Shown here one piece after another: positions 6,708 to 15,979 of a DNA stretch of 61,773 nucleotides; position 1 is the first letter of the stretch; every line of letters begins with the position of its first letter. The notes under the pieces are model-generated. The model was given only the letters and a program-made list of their open reading frames with translations. It ran no database searches and was not told the origin of the DNA. This DNA is from Clostridiales bacterium (GTDB lineage: Bacteria > Bacillota > Clostridia > Oscillospirales > Oscillospiraceae). Position numbers and translations under genes: made by a program. The stretch spans positions 1 through 61,773 of the forward strand of contig SFLE01000006.1 in the NCBI GenBank assembly GCA_004553495.1. Reading direction: 5' to 3'.

Positions 6708-8288
6708 ATGTGTTCAATCATTGGTTTTACGAGCAGAGAGCTTACCGCTCAGTCGGTAAGAGAGTATTTTGACCGCACCGTATCGCGCGGACCGGACGCA
6801 ACGAGGATGGCGGAGCTTGACGGAGCGGTCCTCGGCTTCCACCGCCTGTCGATAATGGGTCTTGACGAGCGCGGGATGCAGCCGTTTTATCTCGGCGGCA
6901 ACGCCGTCGTGTGCAACGGCGAGCTGTACGGTTTCCGACAGCTCCGCGAGGAGCTGAGTGCTAAGTATAGCTTCAAAAGCGAGTCGGACTGCGAGATAAT
7001 CCTGCCGCTTTACCGCGAATATGGGCTTGAGATGTTCTCAAAGCTCGACGCGGAGTTCGCGATGGTGATATACGACGGACAGACCCGCGAGCTCATCGCG
7101 GCGCGCGACCCCATCGGCATCCGCCCGCTGTACTACGGCTATTATTCCGACGGCAGCATAATGTTTGCAAGCGAGGCAAAAAACCTCGTCGGGCTGTGCG
7201 ATAAGATAATGCCGTTTCCTCCCGGACACTACTATGCCGGCGGCAAATTCGTGCGCTATGCCGATCTGACCACCGTGACGGAGTATGTGCACGACGACAT
7301 CGACACCGTTTGCGCGAAGATACGCGAAAAGCTCATAGCGGGCGTTGAAAAGCGCCTCGACGCCGATGCGCCGCTCGGCTTCCTGCTTTCCGGCGGACTT
7401 GATTCGAGCCTTGTGTGCGCAATATCGGCAAAGCTTCTCGGAAAAAAGATCCGCACATTTGCCATCGGTATGGATCTTGACCCCATCGACCTTAAATATG
7501 CGCGCGAGGTAGCCGAATTTATAGGCTCTGAGCACATGGAGGTCACCATGACGCGCGACGAGGTGCTCGCCTCTCTCGAGGAGGTCATAGCGATGCTGGG
7601 CACCTACGATATAACCACCATTCGTGCAAGCATGGGAATGTACCTGTGCTGCAAGGCGATACACGAGAAAACGGATGTGCGCGTGCTGCTCACGGGCGAA
7701 ATTTCCGACGAGCTGTTCGGCTACAAGTACACCGACTTCGCACCGTCGCCCGAGGAGTTCCAGCACGAGGCGAAAAAGAGAGTGGACGAGCTGCATATGT
7801 ACGATGTCCTGCGCGCGGACCGCTGCATCTCGGTAAACTCGCTCGAGGCGCGTGTACCGTTCGGCGATCTCGATTTCGTCCGCTATGTCATGAGCATAGA
7901 CCCCGCCATGAAGATGAACACCTACGACATGGGCAAATATCTGCTGCGCAGGGCGTTTGAAAAGGACGGCATCCTGCCCGACGATATACTCTGGCGGCAG
8001 AAGGCGGCATTTTCCGATGCTGTGGGTCACTCGATGGTAGACGACCTCAAGGCTTATGCCGAGAGCGTTTACACCGACGAGCAGTTCGAGCAGGGCTGCA
8101 AAAAATACGATTTCGCGGTTCCCTTTACAAAGGAGAGCCTGCTTTACAGAGACATATTTGAAAAGTACTACCCCGGTCAGGCACCGATGGTCAAGGACTT
8201 CTGGATGCCGAACAAAACATGGCCGGGCTGTGATGTTAACGATCCCTCCGCACGAGTTCTGAAAAACTACGGCGCGAGCGGCAAATAG
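6708..8288 (+). CDS. asnB: asparagine synthase, glutamine-hydrolysing
   Basis: 526 residues, normal length for AsnB. The enzyme moves amide nitrogen from glutamine to aspartate using ATP. The N-terminal glutaminase has the required Cys2 right after Met1 (MCSIIGF) and a CNGELYG loop. The synthase domain has the pyrophosphate loop LLSGGLDSSL near residue 228 and SLEARVPFGD further on. GGAGG precedes ATG 6708, with an unusual run of eight T in between. The Asn-type T-box upstream fits exactly. It is followed 11 bases later by glnN, whose product supplies its glutamine. Confidence 0.97.
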   Translation: MCSIIGFTSRELTAQSVREYFDRTVSRGPDATRMAELDGAVLGFHRLSIMGLDERGMQPFYLGGNAVVCNGELYGFRQLREELSAKYSFKSESDCEIILPLYREYGLEMFSKLDAEFAMVIYDGQTRELIAARDPIGIRPLYYGYYSDGSIMFASEAKNLVGLCDKIMPFPPGHYYAGGKFVRYADLTTVTEYVHDDIDTVCAKIREKLIAGVEKRLDADAPLGFLLSGGLDSSLVCAISAKLLGKKIRTFAIGMDLDPIDLKYAREVAEFIGSEHMEVTMTRDEVLASLEEVIAMLGTYDITTIRASMGMYLCCKAIHEKTDVRVLLTGEISDELFGYKYTDFAPSPEEFQHEAKKRVDELHMYDVLRADRCISVNSLEARVPFGDLDFVRYVMSIDPAMKMNTYDMGKYLLRRAFEKDGILPDDILWRQKAAFSDAVGHSMVDDLKAYAESVYTDEQFEQGCKKYDFAVPFTKESLLYRDIFEKYYPGQAPMVKDFWMPNKTWPGCDVNDPSARVLKNYGASGK

Positions 8289-8299
8289 GAGGTATAGAC

Positions 8300-10399
8300 A
8301 TGAGCAGAGAGACAAAGAAAATTCCCGAATTGTTTGGAAGCTGCGTTTTCAACGAGCGCACTATGCGAAAGTATGTCAAGGAGAAGTATTATCAGGAGTG
8401 GAAAAAGTGCCTTGCCGACGGCAAGCCGCTCACGCTTGATGTCGCAAACGGCATTGCCGACGGCATGAAGGAATGGGCACTCGAGCACGGCGCGACCCAC
8501 TTTACTCATTGGTTCCAGCCTCTTACCGGCATAACCGCCGAGAAGCATGACAGCTTCATTTCCCCTGCCGGCGGCGGCACGATAAGCATGGAATTTTCCG
8601 GCAAGGAGCTTGTTCGCGGCGAGCCCGATGCCTCAAGCTTCCCATCCGGCGGTCTGCGCGCGACATTTGAAGCGCGCGGCTACAGCGCATGGGACCCCAC
8701 CGCGTTTGCGTTTATTAAGGACGGAACGCTCTGTATCCCCACCGTGTTCTGCTCTTACTCCGGCGAGGCGCTGGATAAAAAGACCCCGCTTTTGAGATCC
8801 TGCGATGCCGTCAGCCGTCAGGCTGTGCGCATCCTGCGACTCTTCGGCGACACCGAAACGCAGAAGGTCATGGCTCAGGTCGGACCCGAGCAGGAGTATT
8901 TCCTTATAGATAAAGAGCTGTTTCTGGAGCGCGAGGACCTTAGACTTTGCGGCAGAACGCTGTTCGGCTCGAAGCCGCCCAAGGGTCAGGAGCTTGAGGA
9001 TCACTATTTCGGGACCATCCGCCCGCGCGTTGCCGAGTATATGCAGGATCTTGACGAGGAGCTGTGGAAGCTCGGCGTTCTGTCTAAGACCCGCCACAAC
9101 GAGGTCGCGCCCGCGCAGCACGAGATGGCGCCCATCTACTCCGATGCCAACACCGCAAACGATCAGAACCAGATCAGCATGGAGATAATGCAGAAGGTAG
9201 CCGACCGCCACGGTCTCGTGTGCCTGCTGCACGAAAAGCCCTTCGCCGGCGTTAATGGCTCGGGCAAGCACAACAACTGGTCGCTCGGCACCGACACCGG
9301 CGCAAACCTTTTCTCCCCTGGCAAGACCCCCAGCCAGAACGCGCAGTTCCTGCTGTTTTTGGCGGCATTCGTGCGCGGCGTTGACGAGTATCAGGAGCTT
9401 CTGAGATGCTCGGTAGCATTCGCCGGCAACGACCACCGTCTCGGCGCTCAGGAAGCGCCTCCGGCGATAATCTCGGTGTTCCTCGGTCAGGAGCTCGAGG
9501 CCATCGTTGATTCCATCGTAAACGGCACGGGCTACACCGAGATGAGCAAGAGCACCCTGCGCATAGGCGTTGATGTTCTGCCGCCCATCCCGCGCGATAC
9601 CACCGACCGCAACCGCACATCGCCCGTTGCGTTCACCGGCAACAAGTTCGAGTTCCGTATGCCCGGCGCGAGCCAGTCGATAGCGGGACCGACAACGGTC
9701 CTCAACACCATCATGGCTGACTCCCTGTGCAAGTTTGCCGACGAGCTCGAGGGCGCGGAGGACTTTAACAGCGCTCTGCACGAGCTCATAAAGCGCACCT
9801 TCACCGAGCATGGACGCATCTTGTTCTCCGGCAACGGCTATGACGAGTCGTGGGTAGCCGAGGCAGAAAAGAGAGGACTTAAAAACCTCAAGAACGCCTC
9901 TACCGCGCTGCCCGAGTATATGCTGCCGAAGAATGTCGAGCTTCTCACCCGCTACGGCGTTTACACCGCGTCCGAGATCGCGGCGCGCCATGAGATACAC
10001 ATGGAGCAGTACTGCAAGGTCATCGCCATCGAGGGCGAAACTCTTGTTGATATGGTGCAGCACGGCGTTCTCAACGCCGTTTCCGAGTACACCGCGGCTC
10101 TGAGCGAAACGCTCATTAAAAAGCGCAAGGCTCTGCCGGATGTGCCGTGCCGCGTTGAAAGCGCGCTCATCGGCACTCTCAGCAGCCTGAACGAGAGTCT
10201 GCTCGATAAAATGGTGGCGCTGAAATCCGCGCTTGAGACAGCGCCCAAGGCCGGAGCCGAGGAGCTCATGCGGTATTACCACGATGAGGTGTTCCTCAAG
10301 ATGGAGGATATGCGCGCCGTTATAGACAAGCTCGAGACCCTCACGGCGACCGAGTACTGGCCTTACCCGAGCTATTACGATATGCTGTTCTCGGTGTGA
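8300..10399 (+). CDS. glnN: glutamine synthetase type III
   Basis: 699 residues, the size of GSIII rather than GSI (~450). It makes glutamine from glutamate, ammonia and ATP. Type III features include a long N-terminal extension, FPSGGLRATFEARGYSAWD, EVAPAQHEMAPIYSDANTA near residues 270-290, and NGSGKHNNWSLGTDTGANLF near 318-340, plus the C-terminal helical domain typical of the class. AGGAGG precedes ATG 8300. It is second in the T-box operon, so this copy is likely controlled by asparagine supply as well as by nitrogen status. Confidence 0.97.
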   Translation: MSRETKKIPELFGSCVFNERTMRKYVKEKYYQEWKKCLADGKPLTLDVANGIADGMKEWALEHGATHFTHWFQPLTGITAEKHDSFISPAGGGTISMEFSGKELVRGEPDASSFPSGGLRATFEARGYSAWDPTAFAFIKDGTLCIPTVFCSYSGEALDKKTPLLRSCDAVSRQAVRILRLFGDTETQKVMAQVGPEQEYFLIDKELFLEREDLRLCGRTLFGSKPPKGQELEDHYFGTIRPRVAEYMQDLDEELWKLGVLSKTRHNEVAPAQHEMAPIYSDANTANDQNQISMEIMQKVADRHGLVCLLHEKPFAGVNGSGKHNNWSLGTDTGANLFSPGKTPSQNAQFLLFLAAFVRGVDEYQELLRCSVAFAGNDHRLGAQEAPPAIISVFLGQELEAIVDSIVNGTGYTEMSKSTLRIGVDVLPPIPRDTTDRNRTSPVAFTGNKFEFRMPGASQSIAGPTTVLNTIMADSLCKFADELEGAEDFNSALHELIKRTFTEHGRILFSGNGYDESWVAEAEKRGLKNLKNASTALPEYMLPKNVELLTRYGVYTASEIAARHEIHMEQYCKVIAIEGETLVDMVQHGVLNAVSEYTAALSETLIKKRKALPDVPCRVESALIGTLSSLNESLLDKMVALKSALETAPKAGAEELMRYYHDEVFLKMEDMRAVIDKLETLTATEYWPYPSYYDMLFSV

Positions 10400-10464
10400 T
10401 CTTCCGCAGTAAAATTCTAAGATAAAGCAACAAATTATATTTTTTGATAAGAGAGAGTAAACAG

Positions 10465-12051
10465 ATGAAGTATGTATTTGTAACAGGCGGCGTTGTGTCG
10501 GGGCTGGGCAAGGGAATATGCGCAGCCTCGCTCGGCAGACTTTTAAAGCAGCGCGGTCTGCGCGTTAAAAATCAGAAATTCGACCCCTATCTCAATGTTG
10601 ACCCCGGCACGATGAGCCCCTATCAGCACGGCGAGGTGTTCGTCACCGACGACGGAGCCGAAACGGACCTCGACCTCGGCCATTACGAGCGCTTCGTAGA
10701 CGAAAGCCTCAGCGGTAATTCCTCCGTATCCGCGGGCAGGATCTACTGGAATGTGCTCAACCGCGAGCGTCAGGGCGGATACCTCGGCGGCACGGTGCAG
10801 ATAATACCCCATGTGACCGATGAGATAAAGCAGAGCGTTTACGCCATGGAGGATGAGGAGATAGATGTTCTCATCTGCGAGATAGGCGGCACGGTCGGCG
10901 ATATCGAAAGCCAGCCGTTTCTGGAGGCTATCCGTCAGGTGGCGGTAGAAAAGGGCAGGCAGAATGTCGTGTTCATCCATGTTCCGCTCATAGTACAGAT
11001 CCCCGGCACGGGCGAACTTAAAAGCAAGCCCACGCAGCATTCCGTAAAGGAGCTTCTGTCCGTAGGCATCCAGCCGGACATTCTTGTGTGCCGCACCGAT
11101 GCGCCGATAAGCGACGATGTCCGCGCCAAGATAGCGCTTTTCTGCAATGTCGAGCCCGAGTGCGTTATCCAGAACACGACCGCCTCTACGCTGTATGAAG
11201 CGCCGCTGCTGTTAGAGCACGAGGGACTGTCGAGCGTTGTGTGCCGCAAGCTCGGTCTTGATTGCCCCGAGCCGGAGCTTTCCGAGTGGCGCGCTATGGT
11301 AAGCAGAATAAAAAATGCCCACCGCAGAGTGAGCATAGCCCTCGTCGGCAAATATGTTCAGCTTCACGATGCCTATCTTTCCGTTGCCGAGTCGCTCCAG
11401 CACGCGGCTGCGGCAAACGACGCCGTTGTCGATATAAAATGGGTCGATTCCGAGGAGCTTTCCGAGGAAAATATAGATGACATTCTCGGCAGTGTTGACG
11501 GCATACTCGTGCCCGGCGGCTTCGGCGACCGCGGCATCGAGGGTATGATCCTCGCCGCGCGCTATGCCAGAGTGAACGACATTCCCTATCTCGGCATATG
11601 CCTTGGGCTCCAGATAGCGGTCATAGAATTTGCGCGCAATGTCCTCGGCTGGCGCGACGCAAGCTCTGCGGAGTTCACCGCCGACTCTCAGCATCCGGTC
11701 ATAGCGCTCATGCCCGAGCAGCAGGGCATAACCGCAAAGGGCGGCACCATGCGCCTCGGCAAATATCCCTGCGTGCTAACACCCGGCAGCAAGGCGCATG
11801 AATACTACGGCGAGGGGCTCATCTACGAGCGCCACCGCCACAGATACGAAGTCAACAACGATTTCCGCGAGGAGATCAGCGCCCGCGGGCTCGTGCCTGT
11901 GGGCATGAGCCCCGACGGACACCTCGTGGAGATGGTGGAAAACCCCGCGTGCAAGTGGTTTGTCGCGGCGCAGTTCCATCCGGAGTTTAAAAGCAGACCC
12001 AATAAGCCGCACCCGCTGTTTTACGGGTTTATCAGGTCTGCCGTCAAATGA
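10465..12051 (+). CDS. pyrG: CTP synthase
   Basis: 528 residues. It aminates UTP to CTP with glutamine and ATP. The N-terminal synthase domain begins MKYVFVTGGVVSGLGKG; the C-terminal class I glutaminase has the nucleophile in YLGICLGLQ (~Cys380) and the His-Glu pair in AAQFHPEF near residue 503. I chose ATG 10465 after GAGAGAG; a further-upstream in-frame start has no support. No GGG-type pyrG attenuator is obvious in the short 65-base gap behind glnN. It depends on glutamine, like asnB, which explains the grouping. Confidence 0.97.
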   Translation: MKYVFVTGGVVSGLGKGICAASLGRLLKQRGLRVKNQKFDPYLNVDPGTMSPYQHGEVFVTDDGAETDLDLGHYERFVDESLSGNSSVSAGRIYWNVLNRERQGGYLGGTVQIIPHVTDEIKQSVYAMEDEEIDVLICEIGGTVGDIESQPFLEAIRQVAVEKGRQNVVFIHVPLIVQIPGTGELKSKPTQHSVKELLSVGIQPDILVCRTDAPISDDVRAKIALFCNVEPECVIQNTTASTLYEAPLLLEHEGLSSVVCRKLGLDCPEPELSEWRAMVSRIKNAHRRVSIALVGKYVQLHDAYLSVAESLQHAAAANDAVVDIKWVDSEELSEENIDDILGSVDGILVPGGFGDRGIEGMILAARYARVNDIPYLGICLGLQIAVIEFARNVLGWRDASSAEFTADSQHPVIALMPEQQGITAKGGTMRLGKYPCVLTPGSKAHEYYGEGLIYERHRHRYEVNNDFREEISARGLVPVGMSPDGHLVEMVENPACKWFVAAQFHPEFKSRPNKPHPLFYGFIRSAVK

Positions 12052-12065
12052 AAGGCAGGGCAATA

Positions 12066-12788
12066 ATGAGAAACTATGAAAAGGAATTTAACCAGCGAGT
12101 TCAGTTTATAAAATACGCGGTGCGCGAGAGCGGCGCCGAAGGCATCGTTTACGGAAACTCCGGCGGCAAGGACTCCGCGCTTGTCGGCATCCTGTGCAAA
12201 GCCGCGTGCGACAACACCGTGGGCATTATCATGCCCTGCACCTCGGCTCGCAATTTCGACATGGATAAGCGCGACGGCGAGACCGTTGCCAAGGCCTACG
12301 GCATTGAAACGCGCTATGCCGATCTCACCGCCGTGAAAGCCGCGGAAAAGGAGATACTCAAGGGCGTTACGGAGCTCACTCCCGCTGCCGAGGCGAACAT
12401 CGCGCCGCGCCTGAGAATGGCGACGCTGTACGCGGTGGCTGCATCGGAAAACCGTCTCGTTTCCGGAACGGGCAACCGCAGCGAGGGCTATGTCGGCTAC
12501 TTCACCAAGTGGGGCGACGGCGCCTGCGATTTTAACCCCATCGACGATCTCACCGTAACGGAGATATACGAATTCCTGCGCTGGCTCAAGGCTCCCGAGT
12601 GCGTTATAAAAAAAGCGCCCTCGGCCGGACTGTTCGACGGACAGACCGATGAGAGCGAAATGGGCTTTACCTATAAAGAGCTTGACACTTACCTCGAAGG
12701 TGGTAAAATAGACGATGCGGCGCTTGAAAAGATAAAGCGTATGCACGCAAAAAGCGAGCATAAGCGCCGCAGTATATTGACATTCTGA
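12066..12788 (+). CDS. nadE: NAD+ synthetase, ammonia-dependent
   Basis: 240 residues from ATG 12066 (AGGCAGGG upstream); an earlier ATG at 12048 overlaps the pyrG stop but lacks a good site. It converts nicotinate adenine dinucleotide to NAD+ with ATP and ammonia. The P-loop is NSGGKDSALV (residues ~30-40), and the family hallmark GTGNRSEGYVGYFTKWGDG plus PSAGLFDGQTDE are present. There is no N-terminal nitrilase domain, so it uses free ammonia. It is shorter than many NadE proteins (~270). It shares the amide-nitrogen theme of this operon. Confidence 0.93.
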   Translation: MRNYEKEFNQRVQFIKYAVRESGAEGIVYGNSGGKDSALVGILCKAACDNTVGIIMPCTSARNFDMDKRDGETVAKAYGIETRYADLTAVKAAEKEILKGVTELTPAAEANIAPRLRMATLYAVAASENRLVSGTGNRSEGYVGYFTKWGDGACDFNPIDDLTVTEIYEFLRWLKAPECVIKKAPSAGLFDGQTDESEMGFTYKELDTYLEGGKIDDAALEKIKRMHAKSEHKRRSILTF

Positions 12789-12799
12789 GGTGCTGATAT

Positions 12800-13330
12800 T
12801 TGAAGACTAAGGATATGGCATATATCGCCCTGATGGCGGTGCTCATATCGGTCTGCTCATGGCTGTCGATACCGGCAGCCATTCCTTTTACCATGCAGAC
12901 CTACGCGATATTCACGGCGCTTTTGCTTTTAGGCGGCAGACGCGGCAGCATAGCCGTTTTGCTGTACATACTCATGGGCGCGGTGGGACTTCCGGTGTTT
13001 GCTGGCTTCACCGGCGGAGTCGGCAAGCTCATGGGACCGACCGGCGGCTACATCATCGGCTTCGTGTTCACGGCGCTGTGCTATTGGCTCGGCGAAAGAC
13101 TGTTCGGCAAGCGCTTCGGCGCACGCCTTGCGGGCATGATAGTCGGGCTTATAGTGTGCTATGCGTTTGGAACGGTGTGGTTCGTGCAGGTCTACTCGGC
13201 GACGAAGCCCATAAGCTATGCCTCCGCGCTCGCTGTTTGCGTTTTCCCGTTTATAATACCGGACATTGCAAAAATGCTGCTTGCCCTCTTCACGGACGAA
13301 ATACTGAAAAAGCATATCGAGATCGAATAA
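12800..13330 (+). CDS. bioY: biotin transporter substrate-binding subunit BioY (ECF type)
   Basis: 176 residues, six predicted membrane helices. BioY binds biotin and works with a shared ECF ATPase/T-component encoded elsewhere. The family segments are visible: ALMAVLISVCSWLSIP, PFTMQTYAIFTALLLLGGRRG, and the GFTGGVGKLMGPTGGYIIGF signature. TTG 12800 is preferred to ATG 12815 because GAGGTG lies seven bases before it. It is the last gene before a strong terminator. No biotin-synthesis gene is nearby, consistent with scavenging. Confidence 0.95.
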   Translation: MKTKDMAYIALMAVLISVCSWLSIPAAIPFTMQTYAIFTALLLLGGRRGSIAVLLYILMGAVGLPVFAGFTGGVGKLMGPTGGYIIGFVFTALCYWLGERLFGKRFGARLAGMIVGLIVCYAFGTVWFVQVYSATKPISYASALAVCVFPFIIPDIAKMLLALFTDEILKKHIEIE

Positions 13331-13360
13331 AAAAACCGCTCCGGTCGGAGCGGTTTTTTT
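13329..13360. terminator. bidirectional terminator bioY / putP
   Basis: ACCGCTCC (13335-13342), loop GGTC, GGAGCGGT (13347-13354), with A-tract before and T-tract after; serves both converging genes. Confidence 0.93.
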
Positions 13361-13374
13361 AATGCCTTTTTTAA

Positions 13375-14910
13375 TTACTTCATTGCGTTTACCGCATCGA
13401 AGTCCTCGCAGATCTGCTCGCCGGGAGCCTTGGTGAGCAGGGACACGACGACGATGAAGATGCAGGAGATGATGAACGCGGGCAGCAGCTCGTATATCGC
13501 AAATGCGCCGCCTATGGGAGCTATGGCGTATTTCCAGATGAACACCATTGCAGCGCCCGAGAACATACCGGCTATAGCGCCCCACTTGTTGCAGCGCTTC
13601 CAGTACAGCGAGAACAGAACGATGGGGCCGAAGGTCGCGCCGAAGCCTGCCCATGCAAACGATACGACGCGGAAGATGGAACTCGTGGGGTCGAGCGCGA
13701 ACAGCACGCCGCACACGGCAACGCACAGAACGGTGATGCGGGCGACAACCATGCTCTGCTTGTCGCTCATCTTGATGCCCATAACGCCGCGGATGATATT
13801 CTGAGCAATGGCGGATGCGGCAGCGAGGAGCTGAACATCGGCGGTGGACATAGTAGCCGCGAGGATGCCTGCCAGAACAAGACCGGCGAGGATAGCGAAG
13901 AATGCGCCGTACTCGGACATGACCGCCGCGATGGTGACTATGAGAGACTCGGCGGAGGAAGCATCGGGGAACATGGTAACGATGCTCTCCTTGGCCATGG
14001 AGTAGCCGACTATACCGATTATAACAGCGACCGAGAGGGATACAACGACCCAGATGGTAGCAACACGGCGGCTGAGCTTGAGCTTATTCTCATCCTCGAT
14101 AGCCATGAAGTGGAGTATGACATGGGGCATGCCGAAGTAGCCGAGCGCCCATGCAAGGGTGGAAATTATCTTCAAAGTTCCGAACTCGCCGGCTGTGGAC
14201 GCCGTAATATCGGTGACTGAGGTGAAGCTGAGGTAGCCGGGGATGGCTTTGGCGTTTGCAACGACATTATCCCAGCCGCCCACGGAGTTTATGCCGAAAA
14301 TGAGAACGACCGCAAGGGCGAACACCATGATAAGGCTCTGCACAAGGCTCGTTACCGATGCCGCCTTGAAGCCGCCGCACGCGGTGTATGCCACGATGAC
14401 AGCAGCGCTGATGATCATGGTGGGGACATAGTCAAAGCCGAACAGGGTGCCGAACAGCTTGCCGCAGGCGGAAAAGCCGGAAGCGGTGTAGGGCACATAG
14501 AAGACGATGATCGTGATAGCGCCCAGCAGCTCGATGAGCTTGGTGTCGTCATAAAAGCGCTTTGATATGTACTCGGGCAGAGTCAGCGCGCCCAGACGCA
14601 CCGAGTAGCGGCGCAGACGCTTTGCAACGAACAGCCAGTTGAGGTAGGTGCCTATCGCAAGACCGATAGCCGTCCAGCTCGCCTCCGCAACGCCGCAGAA
14701 AAACGCAAGACCGGGAACGCCCATGAGCAGATACGCGCTCATGTCGGACGCCTCCGTGGAAAGCGCCGTTACGATAGGTCCGAGCTTTCTGCCGCCGAGG
14801 TAGAACTCGTGCGCGTCGGACTGACCCTTGGAATAGTAAACGCCGATGGCGACCATACCTACAAGGTAGACCACAATGGCGATCAGAATACAGATGATAT
14901 TGCTTGACAT
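13375..14910 (-). CDS. putP: sodium:proline-type symporter (SSS family)
   Basis: 511 residues with about 13 predicted membrane helices, the size and layout of PutP. It likely imports proline, or a related solute, with Na+. Matching segments: EFYLGGRKLGPIVTALSTEA, then SDMSAYLLMGVPG near the first helices (Na+-binding region) and TASGFSACGKLFG. ATG 14910 has GGAGAGAG upstream, better than the start at 14925. It is divergent from the LysR gene at 15095, across a repeat-containing operator region, so that regulator probably controls it. Substrate could also be another small amino acid or betaine. Confidence 0.92.
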   Translation of the reverse strand: MSSNIICILIAIVVYLVGMVAIGVYYSKGQSDAHEFYLGGRKLGPIVTALSTEASDMSAYLLMGVPGLAFFCGVAEASWTAIGLAIGTYLNWLFVAKRLRRYSVRLGALTLPEYISKRFYDDTKLIELLGAITIIVFYVPYTASGFSACGKLFGTLFGFDYVPTMIISAAVIVAYTACGGFKAASVTSLVQSLIMVFALAVVLIFGINSVGGWDNVVANAKAIPGYLSFTSVTDITASTAGEFGTLKIISTLAWALGYFGMPHVILHFMAIEDENKLKLSRRVATIWVVVSLSVAVIIGIVGYSMAKESIVTMFPDASSAESLIVTIAAVMSEYGAFFAILAGLVLAGILAATMSTADVQLLAAASAIAQNIIRGVMGIKMSDKQSMVVARITVLCVAVCGVLFALDPTSSIFRVVSFAWAGFGATFGPIVLFSLYWKRCNKWGAIAGMFSGAAMVFIWKYAIAPIGGAFAIYELLPAFIISCIFIVVVSLLTKAPGEQICEDFDAVNAMK

Positions 14911-14997
14911 TGTTTCTCTCTCCAATCATTTTTAAACGATGTTTGAATTATAGCCATGCAAAAAGTGCATTGCAAGCACGAAAATCGAACAAAGCAC

Positions 14998-15071
14998 TTG
15001 ATTTCGGTGAAAAAAGTAGTATAGTATTATAATCCCTAATATAATTCATGTTAGCATGAATATAATTCATG
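14998..15071 (+). promoter_or_regulatory. promoter and repeat operator for the divergent LysR gene
   Basis: TTGATT (14998-15003) and TATAGT (15020-15025) give a weak promoter with 16-base spacing. ATATAATTCATG occurs twice, at 15039-15050 and 15060-15071, exactly 21 bases (two helical turns) apart. The first copy also forms an inverted repeat ATTCATG-ttag-CATGAAT (15044-15061). This is the expected form of a LysR-family binding site, and it lies just before the regulator's own start. Confidence 0.7.
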
Positions 15072-15094
15072 CAACAAGCATTTAAGGAGCGGAC

Positions 15095-15979
15095 ATGAAC
15101 ATCTCAAAATATGAAACGCTGGCAAAGGTCGTGGAGCTCGGCAGCCTTACGAAGGCAGCCGAGGCGCTCGGCTGCACTCAGTCGGCGGTAAGCCATACAA
15201 TAAATAATCTGGAGGCGGAGTTCGGCTTTGCCGTCTTAACCCGCTCGCGCGCGGGAGTTAAGCTCACCGGCGACGGGGAGCGGATAATGCCCTCGGTGCG
15301 AGGAATGTTAAACTATGAGGAGCAGCTCCGTCAGACCGTTTCCGCGATACGCGGGCTCGATTTCGGCACCGTGCGCATAGGCGCGTTCACCTCCGTTGCG
15401 GTGCACTGGCTGCCCGGTGTTATAAAGGAGTTTCAGCGCGATTATCCAAATGTCGATATAAAGCTGTTAAACGGCGACTATTACGATGTCGAGCGCTGGA
15501 TAGAGGAGGGCAGCGTTGACCTCGGCTTTGTAAATGTTCCGGCGGGCATAAGGTGCGAGTGTGTGCCTCTTATGGAGGACAGGCTGCTTGCGATACTTCC
15601 GCACGGGCACAAGTTTGAGTCATACCCGAAATTCCCGCTCGTCGAGTGCGAGACCGAGGCGTTCATAACCCTTCTTGAGGAGTCGAACCACGACGCAAAC
15701 CGCGCGCTTGCCGCAGCCGGCATAAAGCCCAACATCCGCTTTTCGACAAAGGATGACTACGCCATAATCGCCATGGTAGAAAAGGGACTCGGCATATCCA
15801 TAATGCCCGAGCTGCTTTTAAAGGGCAGGCACGATGATGTGGTCGTAAAAGAGCTTGTCCCGCCCTCAAAGCGCGTTATCGGTCTTGCCATGACAGAAAC
15901 GAGCAAAAACAGCCCCGCCACCCGCCGCTTTGCCGACTACATTATCGAATGGGTCAAGGCATCAGCCAACGGGAGATGA
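15095..15979 (+). CDS. LysR family transcriptional regulator, divergent from putP
   Basis: 294 residues. N-terminal helix-turn-helix (KVVELGSLTKAAEALGCTQ, SAVSHTINNLEAEFG) followed by a periplasmic-binding-like effector domain (VRIGAFTSVAVHWLPG to LGISIMPELLL). AAGGAG lies before ATG 15095. The closest matches in pattern are the Clostridial LysR proteins that regulate an adjacent transporter. The direct repeats upstream suggest autoregulation and control of putP. The 3' end of the gene forms one arm of a nested hairpin with downstream sequence. Confidence 0.94.
   Translation: MNISKYETLAKVVELGSLTKAAEALGCTQSAVSHTINNLEAEFGFAVLTRSRAGVKLTGDGERIMPSVRGMLNYEEQLRQTVSAIRGLDFGTVRIGAFTSVAVHWLPGVIKEFQRDYPNVDIKLLNGDYYDVERWIEEGSVDLGFVNVPAGIRCECVPLMEDRLLAILPHGHKFESYPKFPLVECETEAFITLLEESNHDANRALAAAGIKPNIRFSTKDDYAIIAMVEKGLGISIMPELLLKGRHDDVVVKELVPPSKRVIGLAMTETSKNSPATRRFADYIIEWVKASANGR

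Noticed and set aside
8633..10282. 549-codon open frame antisense to glnN
   Set aside because: Shadow of a real gene in a biased-composition region; no binding site or domain.
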